From Pseudomonas muyukensis (GTDB lineage Bacteria; Pseudomonadota; Gammaproteobacteria; Pseudomonadales; Pseudomonadaceae): a stretch of DNA of 64,000 nucleotides. The position numbers and the translations under genes are program-made. The notes beneath the pieces were generated by a model, which saw only the letters and a program-made list of their open reading frames with translations, did not search any database and was not told the DNA's origin. Numbering within the stretch: position 1 is the stretch's first letter; the number at the start of each line of letters is the position of its first letter. Of this stretch, positions 1 through 12,359 are shown piece by piece. The stretch spans positions 1,375,001 through 1,439,000 of the forward strand of contig NZ_CP077073.1 of NCBI RefSeq assembly GCF_019139535.1. The letters are read 5' to 3'.

Positions 1-2288
<2,288 letters not shown>

Positions 2289-2418
2289 ATAACACCCAAG
2301 CAATTTGCTTACGCAGATTGTGGTGGTGAAGACGAAAGACCCGAAGATTCGTAGGGCCACAAATTCACATATCCGAATTGGCTGAGAGTGCTGCAAGGCA
2401 TTCACGGCAACCGAATTT

Positions 2419-2534
2419 CTTGACGACCATAGAGCATTGGAACCACCTGATCCCATCCCGAACTCAGTAGTGAAACGATGCATCGCCGATGGTAGTGTGG
2501 GGCTTCCCCATGTGAGAGTAGGTCATCGTCAAGA
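2419..2534 (+). rRNA. rrf: 5S ribosomal RNA
   Basis: The 5S gene follows the 23S gene after a spacer of about 130 bp that holds no tRNA. The helix that closes the molecule is visible as CTTGACGA at the start and TCGTCAAG at the end. The conserved core CACCTGATCCCATCCCGAAC and GAAACGATGCATCGCCGATG are present. Ends are inferred from the terminal helix and may shift by one to three bases. Confidence 0.96.
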
Positions 2535-2544
2535 TTCATTTCGC

Positions 2545-2578
2545 AAAACCCCTATCTGCGCGAGCAGGTAGGGGTTTT
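2545..2578 (+). terminator. Intrinsic terminator of the rRNA operon
   Basis: The arms AAAACCCCTA and TAGGGGTTTT enclose CCTGC-like pairing (TCTGC/GCAGG) around a short CGCGA loop, directly after 5S rRNA. The A-tract on one side and T-tract on the other give it the shape of a bidirectional rho-independent terminator. Confidence 0.85.
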
Positions 2579-2616
2579 GTCTTTGTGGTGCAGAAAACCC
2601 CGGCAGGTGCGGCCCT

Positions 2617-2973
2617 TGTAGGAGCGGCCTTGTGTCGCGATCGGGCGCGCAGCGGCCGCAAAACCTGCAGCCTCGGTCCTCCAGGACAATCGCGTCGCCT
2701 GGATTACGGCCGCTGCGCGCCCGATCGCGACACAAGGCCGCTCCTACAGGGGCCATTGCAGGCAGACCGCGTCGCTTGGTTCGCCAGCAAGGCTGGCTCC
2801 TACAGGCCGCAGGCGGGCGGCGATCGCTGTAGGAGCCGGCCTTGCCGGCGAACACCGGCGCAGCCGGTGCCATCCTGCAGCCTCGGTCCTCCAGGACAAT
2901 CGCGTCGCCTGAATTACGGCCGCTGCGCAGCCCTTTCGCGACACAAGGCCGCGCCTACAGGGGCCATTGCAGG
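2617..2973. repeat. Tandem REP/REPIN array between rrn and recC
   Basis: This gap holds at least five REP half-units and no credible gene. The unit TGTAGGAGCGGCCTTGTGTC starts at 2617. Its inverted copies end at about 2748 and 2957. The second class, TGTAGGAGCCGGCCTTGCCG, lies at about 2827, facing an inverted copy near 2771-2795. A 55-nt block at 2664-2718 recurs at 2874-2928 with a single mismatch (offset 210). ACAGGGGCCATTGCAGG recurs at 2746 and 2957. The array therefore looks like a duplicated REPIN interrupted by REPs of the other class. Short open frames here are products of the repeats. Confidence 0.85.
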
Positions 2974-3066
2974 GCCGGGGCCAGGCGCCGCAGGCAAGCT
3001 ACGCTCCCGCCATCTGCGCCATGTTAAGGTTCCCCCTTGGAATCGACTGCCACCCGAGAACAACCA

Positions 3067-6000
3067 ATGCCCCAGACCACCTCACTGCACCCAGGCTTCA
3101 TGATCGTCCAGGGCAACCGCCTGGATGATTTGCGCAACTTGGTGGTGAGCGTGATGCGTCGCTATCCCTTGGCGCCGCTGGAAAACGAAATCGCCCTGGT
3201 ACAGAGCAACGGTATCGCCCAGTGGCTGAAGCTGGCCTTGGCCGAGGATCCCCAGGAGGGCGACCAGGGTGGTTGTGGCATTGCCGCGGCGATCGAGGTG
3301 CAATTGCCGGGCAGTTTCATGTGGCAGCTGTATCGCCGGGTTCTGGGCCGTGACGAAATTCCCGAGGTGTCGCTGCTCGACAAGGCCCCGCTGACCTGGC
3401 GCCTGATGCGCCTGCTGCCGGAGGTGATCGAGCTACCGCACTTCGAGCCGCTGCGCCGCTTCCTCACCGATGACAGCGACTTGCGCAAGCGCTACCAGTT
3501 GGCCGAGCGCCTGGCCGATCTGTTCGACCAGTACCAGGTCTACCGGGCCGACTGGCTCAAGGACTGGGCCAACGGCGCCCATGTACTCAACACCGCGCGC
3601 GGTGAGCGCAAGCCCCTCGCCCCAGCTAATCGCTGGCAGGCCGAGTTGTGGCGGATCCTGCTCGAGGACGTGGGGGAAGCCGGCATGGCACAAAGCCGGG
3701 CGGGTGTGCATCAACGCTTCATCGAGCGGATCAACAGCCTGGAGCAAGCCCCCGCCGGCCTGCCTGCGCGGCTGATCGTCTTCGGTATCTCGTCGCTGCC
3801 GGCGCAGATTCTCGAGGCGCTGGCCGGGCTTGCCCGTTTCAGTCAGGTACTGTTGTGCGTGCACAACCCCTGCCGCCACCACTGGGGCGACATCGTCGCC
3901 GACAAGGACCTGCTGCGTCACCAGTACAAACGCCAGCAGCGCAAGCAGGGCATGCCGCTGCAACTAGACGACGAACTGCTGCACCAGCACGCCCACCCGC
4001 TGCTGGCCGCCTGGGGCAAGCAGGGCCGCGACTACATCAACCTGCTCGACAGTTACGACGACCCCGGCAGCTACCAGAGCGTGTTCAGCGACGGACGCAT
4101 CGACCTGTTCAGTGACGGCGAGCCGAAGACCCTGCTCAACCAGTTGCAGGACGATATCCTCGAGCTGCGCCCGTTGGCGGAAACCCGCGAGCAATGGCCT
4201 GCGGTGGAGCCTGCCAAGGACCGCTCGGTACGCTTTCATGTCGCCCACAGCCCGCAACGTGAGGTGGAGATCCTCCACGACCAGTTGCTCGCCCGGTTCA
4301 GCGCCGACCCAAGCCTGCGCCCGCGGGACATCATCGTCATGCTCCCGGCGATCGATACCTACGCGCCGCACATCCGCGCGGTATTCGGCCAGCTGGAGCG
4401 CAACGACCCGCGCTACATCCCCTTCACCCTGACCGACCAGGGCCAGCGCGGCCGCGACCCGTTGCTGATCGCGCTTGAGCACCTGCTCAAGTTGCCCGAC
4501 AGCCGCTTCGCCGTGAGCGAAGTGCTCGACCTGCTGGATGTCCCGGCGGTGCGTGCCCGCTTTGCCATCCAGCAGAGCGACCTGGCCACCTTGCACCGCT
4601 GGATCGAAGGCGCCGGCATTCGCTGGGGGCTCAGTGCCCAGCAGCGAGCCACCCTGGGCCTGCCCGAAGGGTTGGAGCAGAACAGCTGGCGATTCGGCCT
4701 GCGGCGCATGCTGCTCGGCTATGCGGTGGGGGTGGGCGAGGGCTGCGACGGTATCGAGCCCTACGACGAGATCGGTGGCCTTGACGCTGCGTTGATCGGC
4801 CCGTTGGTGGCGCTGCTCGATGCCCTGGACGTGGCCTGCCAGGCCCTGTCGCAGCCTGCCACCGCCACTGAGTGGGGCGAGCGGCTGCATGCCCTGTTGC
4901 AGGTGTTCTTCCTGGCCGAGGACGAACATGACGAACTGCTGCTGGTGCAGCTCCAGGACCTGCGCGACACCTGGCTGGAAACCTGCGAAGCGGTCGGCCT
5001 GCAGGACCTGCTGCCGCTCACGGTGGTCCGCGAGGCCTGGTTGTCGGGCTTGGATCAGGGCAAGCTGTCCCAGCGTTTCCTCGCCGGTTCGGTGAATTTC
5101 TGCACGTTGATGCCGATGCGGGCCATCCCGTTCCGCGTGGTTTGCCTGCTGGGCATGAACGACGGCGACTACCCGCGGGCGCAGCCGCCACTGGATTTCG
5201 ACCTGATGGCCAGCGACTACCGCCCCGGCGACCGTTCGCGCCGCGAAGATGACCGCTACCTGTTGCTCGAGGCCCTGCTTTCGGCGCGCGACCAGTTGTA
5301 TGTCAGCTGGGTGGGCCGCAGCATCCGCGACAACAGCGAACGCCCGGCATCGGTGCTGGTCGGCCAGTTGCGCGACCATCTGGCCGCCGGTTGGCAGTTG
5401 GCCGGCGCCAAGGCCGGGCAACGGGACGACCCGGGGCAACAGTTGCTCCACGCGCTGACCCAGGAGCACCCGTTGCAGCCTTTCAGCCAGCGCTACTTCC
5501 AGAAAGGCAGCCCGCTGTTCAGCTTTGCCAATGAGTGGCTGGTGCTGCATCAGGCCGAGGCCGAGGGGCAGGCCGAGCATGTCGGGCTGCCGCCGTACAG
5601 CAGCGATGAACCGCTGAGCCTGACGCAGTTGCAGGACTTTTTGCGCCACCCGGTACGCCACTTCTTCAGCCAGCGCCTGAAAGTGTTCTTCGAAGCCCTG
5701 GAAGCACCGACCCCGGACGAAGAACCCTTCAGCCTCGATGCGCTGCAACGCTATGGCCTGAGTGAAAGCCTGTTGGGCGCGGCGCTGGCCGACCCGGACA
5801 ACGCCGAGCAAGCGCTGCACACCCAGGCGCGCCGCCTCCAGGCCTGCGGCCTGCTGCCCCTGGCCGGTTTCGGCGAGGCCCTGCAGGTGGAGCTGATCCA
5901 GCCGCTGCCGGACCTGTTGCAACGCCACCGGCAGTTGTTGCAGCGTTGGCCGAGCGTGGTCGAAGGCGCCTTGCCGATTCACTTCGAGCACGGACCGCAC

Positions 6001-6549
6001 CGCCTGGAAGGCTGGCTCGGTCGGGTCTACCAGGCCGAGGACCAGAGCCTGCTGAGCATTGCCACGGTGCCCAACGCCATCAGCGCCGGGCGCAACAGCC
6101 TGAAGTGGCATCGCCTGGTACCGACCTGGGTCATGCACCTGGCCGCCTGCGCCTGCGGTTATCCACAGCACAGCGCCCTGGTGGCCAGCGACATCACCCT
6201 GTTGCTGGGCCCGCTGCCCCAGCATGAGGCCGCCGAGCGCCTGGGCGACTTGCTGGTGGCGCGCCAGGCCGGCATGAACACGCCGTTGCCGGTGGCGACC
6301 AAGACCGCCTTCGCCTGGCTCGCCCAGGAAGACCCGGACAAGGCCCTGGCTGGCGCGACGCGCGCCTACGAAGGCGATGGCCAGAACAGCTTTGGCGAGC
6401 GCAGCGAGAGCCTGGCCCTGGCCCGGCAATTCCGTGACTTTGCCGCGCTGGCCCTGGACGAGACGTTCGAAGGTTGGTGCGAAACCCTGTATCGCCCGCT
6501 GTTCGCCGCGCCCTGGCAGACCCTGGGTAACCCGGAGAGCGACCAATGA
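3067..6549 (+). CDS. recC: Exodeoxyribonuclease V subunit gamma (RecC)
   Basis: RecC is the Chi-recognising scaffold of the RecBCD helicase-nuclease, which resects double-strand breaks and loads RecA in the cytoplasm. The 1160-residue product is close to the family length (E. coli about 1120). The N-terminus, with NEIALVQSNGIAQWLKLALA at about residues 37-56, is typical of RecC. The later stretches RVVCLLGMNDGDYPR and EDDRYLLLEALLSARDQLYV belong to the degenerate SF1 helicase part of RecC. The start is the ATG at 3067; an in-frame TTG at 3037 would add ten residues with no family likeness. Its stop overlaps the recB start (ATGA at 6546-6549), so recCBD is translationally coupled. The ptrA gene that E. 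coli has between recC and recB is absent. Confidence 0.96.
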   Translation: MPQTTSLHPGFMIVQGNRLDDLRNLVVSVMRRYPLAPLENEIALVQSNGIAQWLKLALAEDPQEGDQGGCGIAAAIEVQLPGSFMWQLYRRVLGRDEIPEVSLLDKAPLTWRLMRLLPEVIELPHFEPLRRFLTDDSDLRKRYQLAERLADLFDQYQVYRADWLKDWANGAHVLNTARGERKPLAPANRWQAELWRILLEDVGEAGMAQSRAGVHQRFIERINSLEQAPAGLPARLIVFGISSLPAQILEALAGLARFSQVLLCVHNPCRHHWGDIVADKDLLRHQYKRQQRKQGMPLQLDDELLHQHAHPLLAAWGKQGRDYINLLDSYDDPGSYQSVFSDGRIDLFSDGEPKTLLNQLQDDILELRPLAETREQWPAVEPAKDRSVRFHVAHSPQREVEILHDQLLARFSADPSLRPRDIIVMLPAIDTYAPHIRAVFGQLERNDPRYIPFTLTDQGQRGRDPLLIALEHLLKLPDSRFAVSEVLDLLDVPAVRARFAIQQSDLATLHRWIEGAGIRWGLSAQQRATLGLPEGLEQNSWRFGLRRMLLGYAVGVGEGCDGIEPYDEIGGLDAALIGPLVALLDALDVACQALSQPATATEWGERLHALLQVFFLAEDEHDELLLVQLQDLRDTWLETCEAVGLQDLLPLTVVREAWLSGLDQGKLSQRFLAGSVNFCTLMPMRAIPFRVVCLLGMNDGDYPRAQPPLDFDLMASDYRPGDRSRREDDRYLLLEALLSARDQLYVSWVGRSIRDNSERPASVLVGQLRDHLAAGWQLAGAKAGQRDDPGQQLLHALTQEHPLQPFSQRYFQKGSPLFSFANEWLVLHQAEAEGQAEHVGLPPYSSDEPLSLTQLQDFLRHPVRHFFSQRLKVFFEALEAPTPDEEPFSLDALQRYGLSESLLGAALADPDNAEQALHTQARRLQACGLLPLAGFGEALQVELIQPLPDLLQRHRQLLQRWPSVVEGALPIHFEHGPHRLEGWLGRVYQAEDQSLLSIATVPNAISAGRNSLKWHRLVPTWVMHLAACACGYPQHSALVASDITLLLGPLPQHEAAERLGDLLVARQAGMNTPLPVATKTAFAWLAQEDPDKALAGATRAYEGDGQNSFGERSESLALARQFRDFAALALDETFEGWCETLYRPLFAAPWQTLGNPESDQ

Positions 6550-9500
6550 GCCAAGCCCGCCCCCTGGCGTTGAGTTTTCCCCTGCACGGCAGCCAACTGA
6601 TCGAGGCCAGCGCCGGTACCGGCAAGACCTTCACCATTTCCGCGCTGTACCTGCGCCTGATCCTCGGGCATGGCGGCGCCCAGGCGTTCAGCCGCGAACT
6701 GCTGCCGCCACAGATCCTCGTGGTGACCTTCACCGATGCCGCCACCAAGGAGCTGCGCGAGCGTATCCGCGCGCGCCTGGCCGAGGCGGCGCGGTTCTTC
6801 CGTGGCGAGCTGCAAGACGCCGACCCGCTGTTGCATCAACTGCGCGACGATTATCCACAGGCGCACTGGGCACGTTGCGCCAGCCGCCTGGAGATCGCCG
6901 TGCAGTGGATGGACGAAGCGGCGGTTTCGACCATCCACGGCTGGTGCCAGCGCATGTTGCGCGAACACGCCTTCGACAGCGGCAGCCTGTTCACTCAGAG
7001 CCTCGAAACCGACCACAGCGAACTGCTTGGGCAGGTCATGCGCGATTACTGGCGGCGCTTCTGCTACGGCATGCGTGGCGAATCGCTGGCCTGGGTGCGT
7101 GGCAACTGGGGCAGCCCGGATGCCTTGCTGCCGCGCATCAGGCCGTTGTTCGGGCGGGTGCGTGGCCAGGCCGACGAAGGCGACCCGCAGGCGCTGATCG
7201 AAGCGACCCTGCGCCAGCGCACCGAGCAGTTGGGCCAGCTCAAGGCGCCATGGGGCGCCTGGGCCGACGAGCTGCAGCAGATCTGCCGCGATGCCGTGGC
7301 CGCCAAGCAGGCGGACGGACGCAAGTTGCAAGCGCGCTACTTCGAGCCCTGGTTCGACAAGCTGCGCGCCTGGGCTGGTGACGAGCAGGCCATGGAGCTG
7401 GACCTGGGCACCGGTTTCACCCGCCTGACCCCGGCCGGCATGGCTGAAGCCTGGAAGGTCGGCGAGCCCCCCGAACACCCGGCGCTGCGTGCCATGGAAA
7501 CCCTGCGCGAGCAATTGCAGGGGCTCGCCAGCCCCGATGCACGCCTGCTGGAGCATGCCGCGGCCTGGGTTTCGGCGCGCTTCGAGGTGGAAAAGCGCCG
7601 ACGTGCCGAAATGGGCTTCGACGACATGCTCCTGCGCTTGCAGCATGCACTGGGCAGCGACGCTGGCGAGCGCCTGGCGGGGTTGATCCGCGAGCAGTTC
7701 CCGGTGGCCTTGATCGACGAATTCCAGGACACCGACCCGGTGCAGTACGGCATCTTCGAGCGCATCTACCGGATCGACGAAAACAACCCGGACACCGGCC
7801 TGTTCATGATCGGCGACCCCAAGCAGGCGATCTACGCCTTTCGTGGCGCCGACATCTTCACCTACCTGGCCGCCCGGCGTGCCAGCGCCGGGCGCTTGCA
7901 CAGCCTGGACACCAACTACCGCTCCAGCCAGGCCATGGTCGCGGCGGTCAACCGGGTGTTCCTCGAGGCCGAGGCGCGGCGCGAAGGGCGCGGCGCGTTC
8001 CTGTTCCGCGCCCAGGGCGACAACCCGCTGCCCTTCGTCGAAGTCCATGCCAAGGGCCGCAGCGAGCAGCTGCTGATCGACGGCCAGGCCACTGCCGCGC
8101 TGCAATGCTGGCAGCTGGAGAGTGACGAGCCGGTATCCAGCACGCTGTATCGCCAACGCCTGGCGGCCAGTTGCGCCAGCCATATCGTCGCCTTGCTCGA
8201 TGGCGGCCAGCAGGGTGTCACCGGTTTTGCCGATGCGGCCGGCAAGTTGCGGCCCTGCCTGCCTGCGGATATCGCCATCCTGGTGCGCGATGGCCGCGAG
8301 GCGCAGATGGTCCGCGCCGAGCTGGCTGCCCGCGACGTGCGCAGCGTGTACCTGTCGGACAAGGACTCGGTGTTCGCCGCCCAGGAGGCCCACGACCTGC
8401 TGGCCTGGCTCAAGGCCTGCGCCGAGCCGGATGCCGAGCGCCTGCTCAAGGCCGCGCTGGCCAGCCTGACCCTCGACCTGCCGTTGATCGAGCTGGAGCG
8501 GCTGAACCAGGACGAGCGCGTCTGGGAAGACTGGGTGATGCGTTTTCGGCGCTACCGCGACACCTGGCAACGCCAGGGCGTGCTGCCGATGCTGCGCCGC
8601 CTGCTGCATGACTTCCAACTGCCGCGCACGCTCATGGGCCGCAGCGACGGCGAACGGGTGCTGACCAACCTGCTGCACCTGGCCGAGCTGCTGCAACAGG
8701 CAGCGGGCGAACTGGATGGCGAGCAGGCGCTGATTCGCCACCTCACCGAGCACCTGGCCACCGCCGGGCAGGTCGGCGAAGAGCAGATCCTGCGCCTGGA
8801 GAGCGACGAACAGCTGGTCAAGGTGGTGACCATCCACAAGTCCAAGGGCCTGGAGTACCCCTTGGTCTACCTGCCGTTCATCTGCACCAGCAAGCCGGTG
8901 GACGGCCAGCGCCTGCCGCTGGGCTGGCATGACGACGAAGGGGTCGCGCACCTCACGCTGACACCCGATGCACGGCAGATCGAGCGCGCCGACGATGAAC
9001 GCCTGGCCGAGGACCTGCGCCTGCTCTACGTGGCCCTGACCCGGGCCCAGCATGCCTGCTGGCTGGGGGTGGCCGACCTCAAGCGCGGCACCCAGCGCAG
9101 TTCGCAGTTGCACCGTTCGGCCCTGGGCTACCTGCTCGGCGGTGGCGTGCCGCTGGCAGCGAGCAATCAATTGGCCGGGTGGCTCGACACTCTGGCGGCC
9201 AGTAGCCCGAGCATCGCCAGGCTGCCGTTGCCGCCGGCCGACGAACAGCGCTACCGCATACCGGACAACCAGCGCGAGCTGCTGCCACCGCGCAAGCCAC
9301 GGCGCGCCGCCGCCGAGCATTGGTGGATCGCCTCGTACAGCGCCTTGCGCCTGGGCGACCAGACCCTGGTCGCCGACAGTTCCCAGGCCCAGCAACTGCT
9401 GGACGATGAAACCCTGGACAGCCAGTTGCTGCGCCAGGTGCCGGCCGAGGCCGGCGACATTCATCGTTTCCCCCGCGGGCCGAACCCCGGCACCTTCCTC

Positions 9501-10217
9501 CACGGCCTGCTCGAGTGGGCCGGGCGCGAAGGGTTTGCCGAGGTCAGTGCCCTGCCCGCCGAGATCGAGCGCACCGTTGGCCGGCGTTGCAACCGGCGTG
9601 ACTGGAAGGGCTGGATCCCGACGCTCACGCAATGGCTGCAACAGCTGCTGGTGCAGCCCTTGCCGCTGCAGGGCACCACCGTGAGCCTGGCGGGGTTGCG
9701 CCAGTACCAGATCGAAATGGAGTTCTGGTTCGCCAGCCACCGGGTCGATGCGCAGCAGCTCGATCAACAGGTGGTGCGCCATACCCATGCCGGCGCCGCG
9801 CGCCCGGCGGCCTTGCCGACCGTGCTCAACGGCATGTTCAAGGGCTTCATCGACCTGGCCTTCGAACTCGATGGGCGCTACTACGTGGCCGACTACAAGT
9901 CCAACTGGCTCGGCCCCGATGCCGGCGCCTACGAGGCCCAGGCCATGGAGCAGGCGATCCTCGAGCACCGCTACGACCTGCAGTACGTGCTCTACCTGCT
10001 GGCCCTGCATCGCCAGCTGCGCGCGCGCCTGCCCGACTACGACTACGACCGCCATGTCGGCGGTGCCTTGTTCATCTTCCTGCGTGGCGTCACCACGGCG
10101 GGCCATGGGCTGTACCACGCCCGGCCGCCACGGGCGCTGATCGAGCAGCTCGACGCGCTGTTTCGCGGCGAGCACGCACCCGAACAACAGGACCTGTTTG
10201 CCGGAGCCGCGCCATGA
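6546..10217 (+). CDS. recB: Exodeoxyribonuclease V subunit beta (RecB helicase-nuclease)
   Basis: RecB is the 3'-5' SF1A helicase and the only nuclease of RecBCD. The 1223-residue protein shows the Walker A motif EASAGTGKTFT at residues 20-30 and motif II DEFQDTDPVQYG near 395. Helicase motifs V/VI appear as VVTIHKSKGLEYPLVYLP and RLLYVALTRAQ. The C-terminal RecB-family nuclease centre is GFIDLAFELDG followed by VADYKSNWLG near residues 1100-1125, then the QxxxY-like segment RYDLQYVLYLLAL. All catalytic motifs are intact, so the enzyme should be functional. It overlaps recC upstream and recD downstream by four bases each. Confidence 0.97.
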   Translation: MSQARPLALSFPLHGSQLIEASAGTGKTFTISALYLRLILGHGGAQAFSRELLPPQILVVTFTDAATKELRERIRARLAEAARFFRGELQDADPLLHQLRDDYPQAHWARCASRLEIAVQWMDEAAVSTIHGWCQRMLREHAFDSGSLFTQSLETDHSELLGQVMRDYWRRFCYGMRGESLAWVRGNWGSPDALLPRIRPLFGRVRGQADEGDPQALIEATLRQRTEQLGQLKAPWGAWADELQQICRDAVAAKQADGRKLQARYFEPWFDKLRAWAGDEQAMELDLGTGFTRLTPAGMAEAWKVGEPPEHPALRAMETLREQLQGLASPDARLLEHAAAWVSARFEVEKRRRAEMGFDDMLLRLQHALGSDAGERLAGLIREQFPVALIDEFQDTDPVQYGIFERIYRIDENNPDTGLFMIGDPKQAIYAFRGADIFTYLAARRASAGRLHSLDTNYRSSQAMVAAVNRVFLEAEARREGRGAFLFRAQGDNPLPFVEVHAKGRSEQLLIDGQATAALQCWQLESDEPVSSTLYRQRLAASCASHIVALLDGGQQGVTGFADAAGKLRPCLPADIAILVRDGREAQMVRAELAARDVRSVYLSDKDSVFAAQEAHDLLAWLKACAEPDAERLLKAALASLTLDLPLIELERLNQDERVWEDWVMRFRRYRDTWQRQGVLPMLRRLLHDFQLPRTLMGRSDGERVLTNLLHLAELLQQAAGELDGEQALIRHLTEHLATAGQVGEEQILRLESDEQLVKVVTIHKSKGLEYPLVYLPFICTSKPVDGQRLPLGWHDDEGVAHLTLTPDARQIERADDERLAEDLRLLYVALTRAQHACWLGVADLKRGTQRSSQLHRSALGYLLGGGVPLAASNQLAGWLDTLAASSPSIARLPLPPADEQRYRIPDNQRELLPPRKPRRAAAEHWWIASYSALRLGDQTLVADSSQAQQLLDDETLDSQLLRQVPAEAGDIHRFPRGPNPGTFLHGLLEWAGREGFAEVSALPAEIERTVGRRCNRRDWKGWIPTLTQWLQQLLVQPLPLQGTTVSLAGLRQYQIEMEFWFASHRVDAQQLDQQVVRHTHAGAARPAALPTVLNGMFKGFIDLAFELDGRYYVADYKSNWLGPDAGAYEAQAMEQAILEHRYDLQYVLYLLALHRQLRARLPDYDYDRHVGGALFIFLRGVTTAGHGLYHARPPRALIEQLDALFRGEHAPEQQDLFAGAAP

Positions 10218-12289
10218 GCCGACGCCTCGACGACCTGCTGCCCACCCCGTTGCAGGCCGAACACCTCAACGCCCTGGCGCCACTGGGCGACAGCCATGAC
10301 TTGCTGGCCCTGCTCGATCGCTGGGTCGAGCGCGGCTGGTTGCGCGCCCTCGACCGGGCGTTCGTCGGCTTCCTCGAGGAGCGCGCGCCCGGCAGCGATC
10401 CGCTGGTGCTGCTGGCGGCGGCGTTGGCCAGCCACCAGCTGGGCCATGGCCATGTCTGCCTCGACCTGCGCCAGACCCTTGCCGAGCCGGATTTTGCCCT
10501 GTCGTTGCCGCCGGAAGGGGATGCCCTGACCGGCCCCCTGCTGCTGCCCTCGCAGTTGCTGGGCAGCCTCGACCTGGGGCTGTGGTTGCAGCGCATCGGC
10601 CAGAGCACCCTGGTGGCCGATGGCGACGCCCTTGCGCAACGCCCGCGGCCCTTGGTGCTTAGTGGTGAACGCCTGTACCTGCGCCGCTACTGGACCTACG
10701 AGCGGCGCATCGACGCCACGCTGCACCAGCGCCTGGCCCGGCAGCTGCCGTTGCAGGCCGACTTGCCGCAGCGCCTGGCGCAGTTGTTCGACGGCGGCGC
10801 CCCCGCAGGCGAGGTGGACTGGCAAAAGCTTGCCTGTGCCCTGGCGACCCGCGCCGGTTTCAGCGTGATCACCGGTGGCCCGGGTACTGGCAAGACCACC
10901 ACGGTGGTGCGCCTGCTGGCGCTGTTGCAGGCGCCGGCGGTCGAGCAGGGGCGGCCGCTGCGTATCCGCCTGGCAGCGCCGACCGGCAAGGCCGCGGCAC
11001 GCCTGACCGAATCCATTGGCCAACAGGTGGCGCGCCTGCAAGTGGCGGCCGAGGTGCGCGAGCAGATCCCCACCGAGGTCAGCACCGTGCACCGCCTGCT
11101 GGGCAGCCGCCCAGGGTCGCGGCACTTCCGCCATCACGCGGGCAATCCCTTGCCGCTGGACGTGCTGGTGGTCGACGAGGCGTCGATGATCGACCTGGAA
11201 ATGATGGCCAACCTGCTCGATGCCCTGCCGGCCAGCGCGCGCCTGGTGCTGCTGGGCGACAAGGACCAGTTGGCCTCGGTGGAAGCCGGCGCGGTGCTGG
11301 GGGACCTGTGCCGGGATGCCGAGGATGGCTGCTACTGGCCGCAGACCCTGGCCTGGCTGGAGCAGGTGGGGGGGCAGTCGCTGGCCGGCATCGGCTTGCA
11401 GGCGGGCGATGAGCCGCGCAAGCCACTGGCCCAGCAGATTGTCATGCTGCGCCATTCCCGACGCTTTGGTGAGGGCAGCGGCATCGGCCAGCTGGCGCGG
11501 CTGGTCAACCGCCAGCAGGCGCAGGAGGCGCGGGCGCTGCTGGCCACCCGGCTCGACGATGTGTTCTGCCTGACGCTCGGTGGCGAGCACGACAAGCGCT
11601 TCGATCGCCTGCTGCTCGATGGCCTCAACCAGGGCGCAGAGGGCCCGCAAGGCTACCGCAGCTACCTGCGCACGATTGGCCGCTTGCGCCCGGCGCCGGG
11701 CACGCCCGTCGACGATCCGCGCTGGGAGCAATGGGCCGGCGAGGTGCTGCGCAGTTTCGAGGCGTTCCAGTTGCTGTGCGCGGTGCGCAAGGGCGCCTGG
11801 GGCGTCGAAGGGCTGAACGAACGGGTCGCCCGGGTGCTGCACAATGCCGGGCTGATCGACAACCAGCAACCCTGGTACGAGGGCCGCCCGGTGCTGGTGA
11901 CGCGCAACGACTACGGCCTTGGCCTGATGAACGGTGATATCGGCATTGCCCTGCGCCTGCCGGACGAGCAGGGCCAGGCGCTGCTGCGGGTGGCCTTCCC
12001 GCGCAACGACGGCAGTGGTGGCGTGCGTTTCGTCCTGCCCAGCCGCCTCAGCGAAGTGGAAACCGTGTTCGCCATGACCGTGCACAAGTCCCAGGGCTCG
12101 GAGTTCAGCCATACCGCGCTGGTGCTGCCCGACGCACTGAACCCGGTGCTGACCAAGGAGCTGGTGTACACCGGCATCACCCGCGCCAAGCACTGCTTCA
12201 GCCTGATCGAGCCGCGCGCCGGGGTGTTCGAGGAGGCTGTGGAGCGCAAGGTCAGGCGGGTGTCGGGGCTGATGCTGGAGCAAGTCTGA
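10214..12289 (+). CDS. recD: Exodeoxyribonuclease V subunit alpha (RecD 5'-3' helicase)
   Basis: RecD is the 5'-3' SF1B motor of RecBCD. The 691-residue product has Walker A ITGGPGTGKTTTVVRLL near residue 218, motif II VVDEASMIDLEM near 318, the RecD-type segment TVHKSQGSEFSHTALVLP near 620, and motif VI ELVYTGITRAKH shortly after. The frame is open much further upstream inside recB, but the ATG at 10214, which overlaps the recB stop as ATGA, gives the normal N-terminus and family length. It is the last gene of the recCBD operon. A 70-bp gap follows before yfiR. Confidence 0.96.
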   Translation: MSRRLDDLLPTPLQAEHLNALAPLGDSHDLLALLDRWVERGWLRALDRAFVGFLEERAPGSDPLVLLAAALASHQLGHGHVCLDLRQTLAEPDFALSLPPEGDALTGPLLLPSQLLGSLDLGLWLQRIGQSTLVADGDALAQRPRPLVLSGERLYLRRYWTYERRIDATLHQRLARQLPLQADLPQRLAQLFDGGAPAGEVDWQKLACALATRAGFSVITGGPGTGKTTTVVRLLALLQAPAVEQGRPLRIRLAAPTGKAAARLTESIGQQVARLQVAAEVREQIPTEVSTVHRLLGSRPGSRHFRHHAGNPLPLDVLVVDEASMIDLEMMANLLDALPASARLVLLGDKDQLASVEAGAVLGDLCRDAEDGCYWPQTLAWLEQVGGQSLAGIGLQAGDEPRKPLAQQIVMLRHSRRFGEGSGIGQLARLVNRQQAQEARALLATRLDDVFCLTLGGEHDKRFDRLLLDGLNQGAEGPQGYRSYLRTIGRLRPAPGTPVDDPRWEQWAGEVLRSFEAFQLLCAVRKGAWGVEGLNERVARVLHNAGLIDNQQPWYEGRPVLVTRNDYGLGLMNGDIGIALRLPDEQGQALLRVAFPRNDGSGGVRFVLPSRLSEVETVFAMTVHKSQGSEFSHTALVLPDALNPVLTKELVYTGITRAKHCFSLIEPRAGVFEEAVERKVRRVSGLMLEQV

Positions 12290-12359
12290 CTCTGGAGTTC
12301 GCCGCCGATATGCTATCGTTGCGGCATTATCTGCAAATACTTTTGTGAGATTTCCCTCC

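Noticed and set aside
2617..2973. CRISPR-like appearance of repeated 20-40 bp units
   Set aside because: Units are inverted and of two classes with irregular spacing, and no cas gene is near; these are REPINs.
2585..3103. Overlapping open frames between 5S rRNA and recC
   Set aside because: They are translations of REP repeats, contain repeated peptides, and have no family likeness.
6366..10187. Very long open antisense frame over recB (over 1200 codons)
   Set aside because: It mirrors the codon pattern of a GC-rich gene, has no ribosome site or recognisable domain, and recB with all motifs lies on the other strand.
9632..10213. Upstream extension of recD inside recB
   Set aside because: Residues are Arg/Ala/Gly-rich reverse-frame-like sequence; the ATG at 10214 with ATGA overlap gives the true RecD start.
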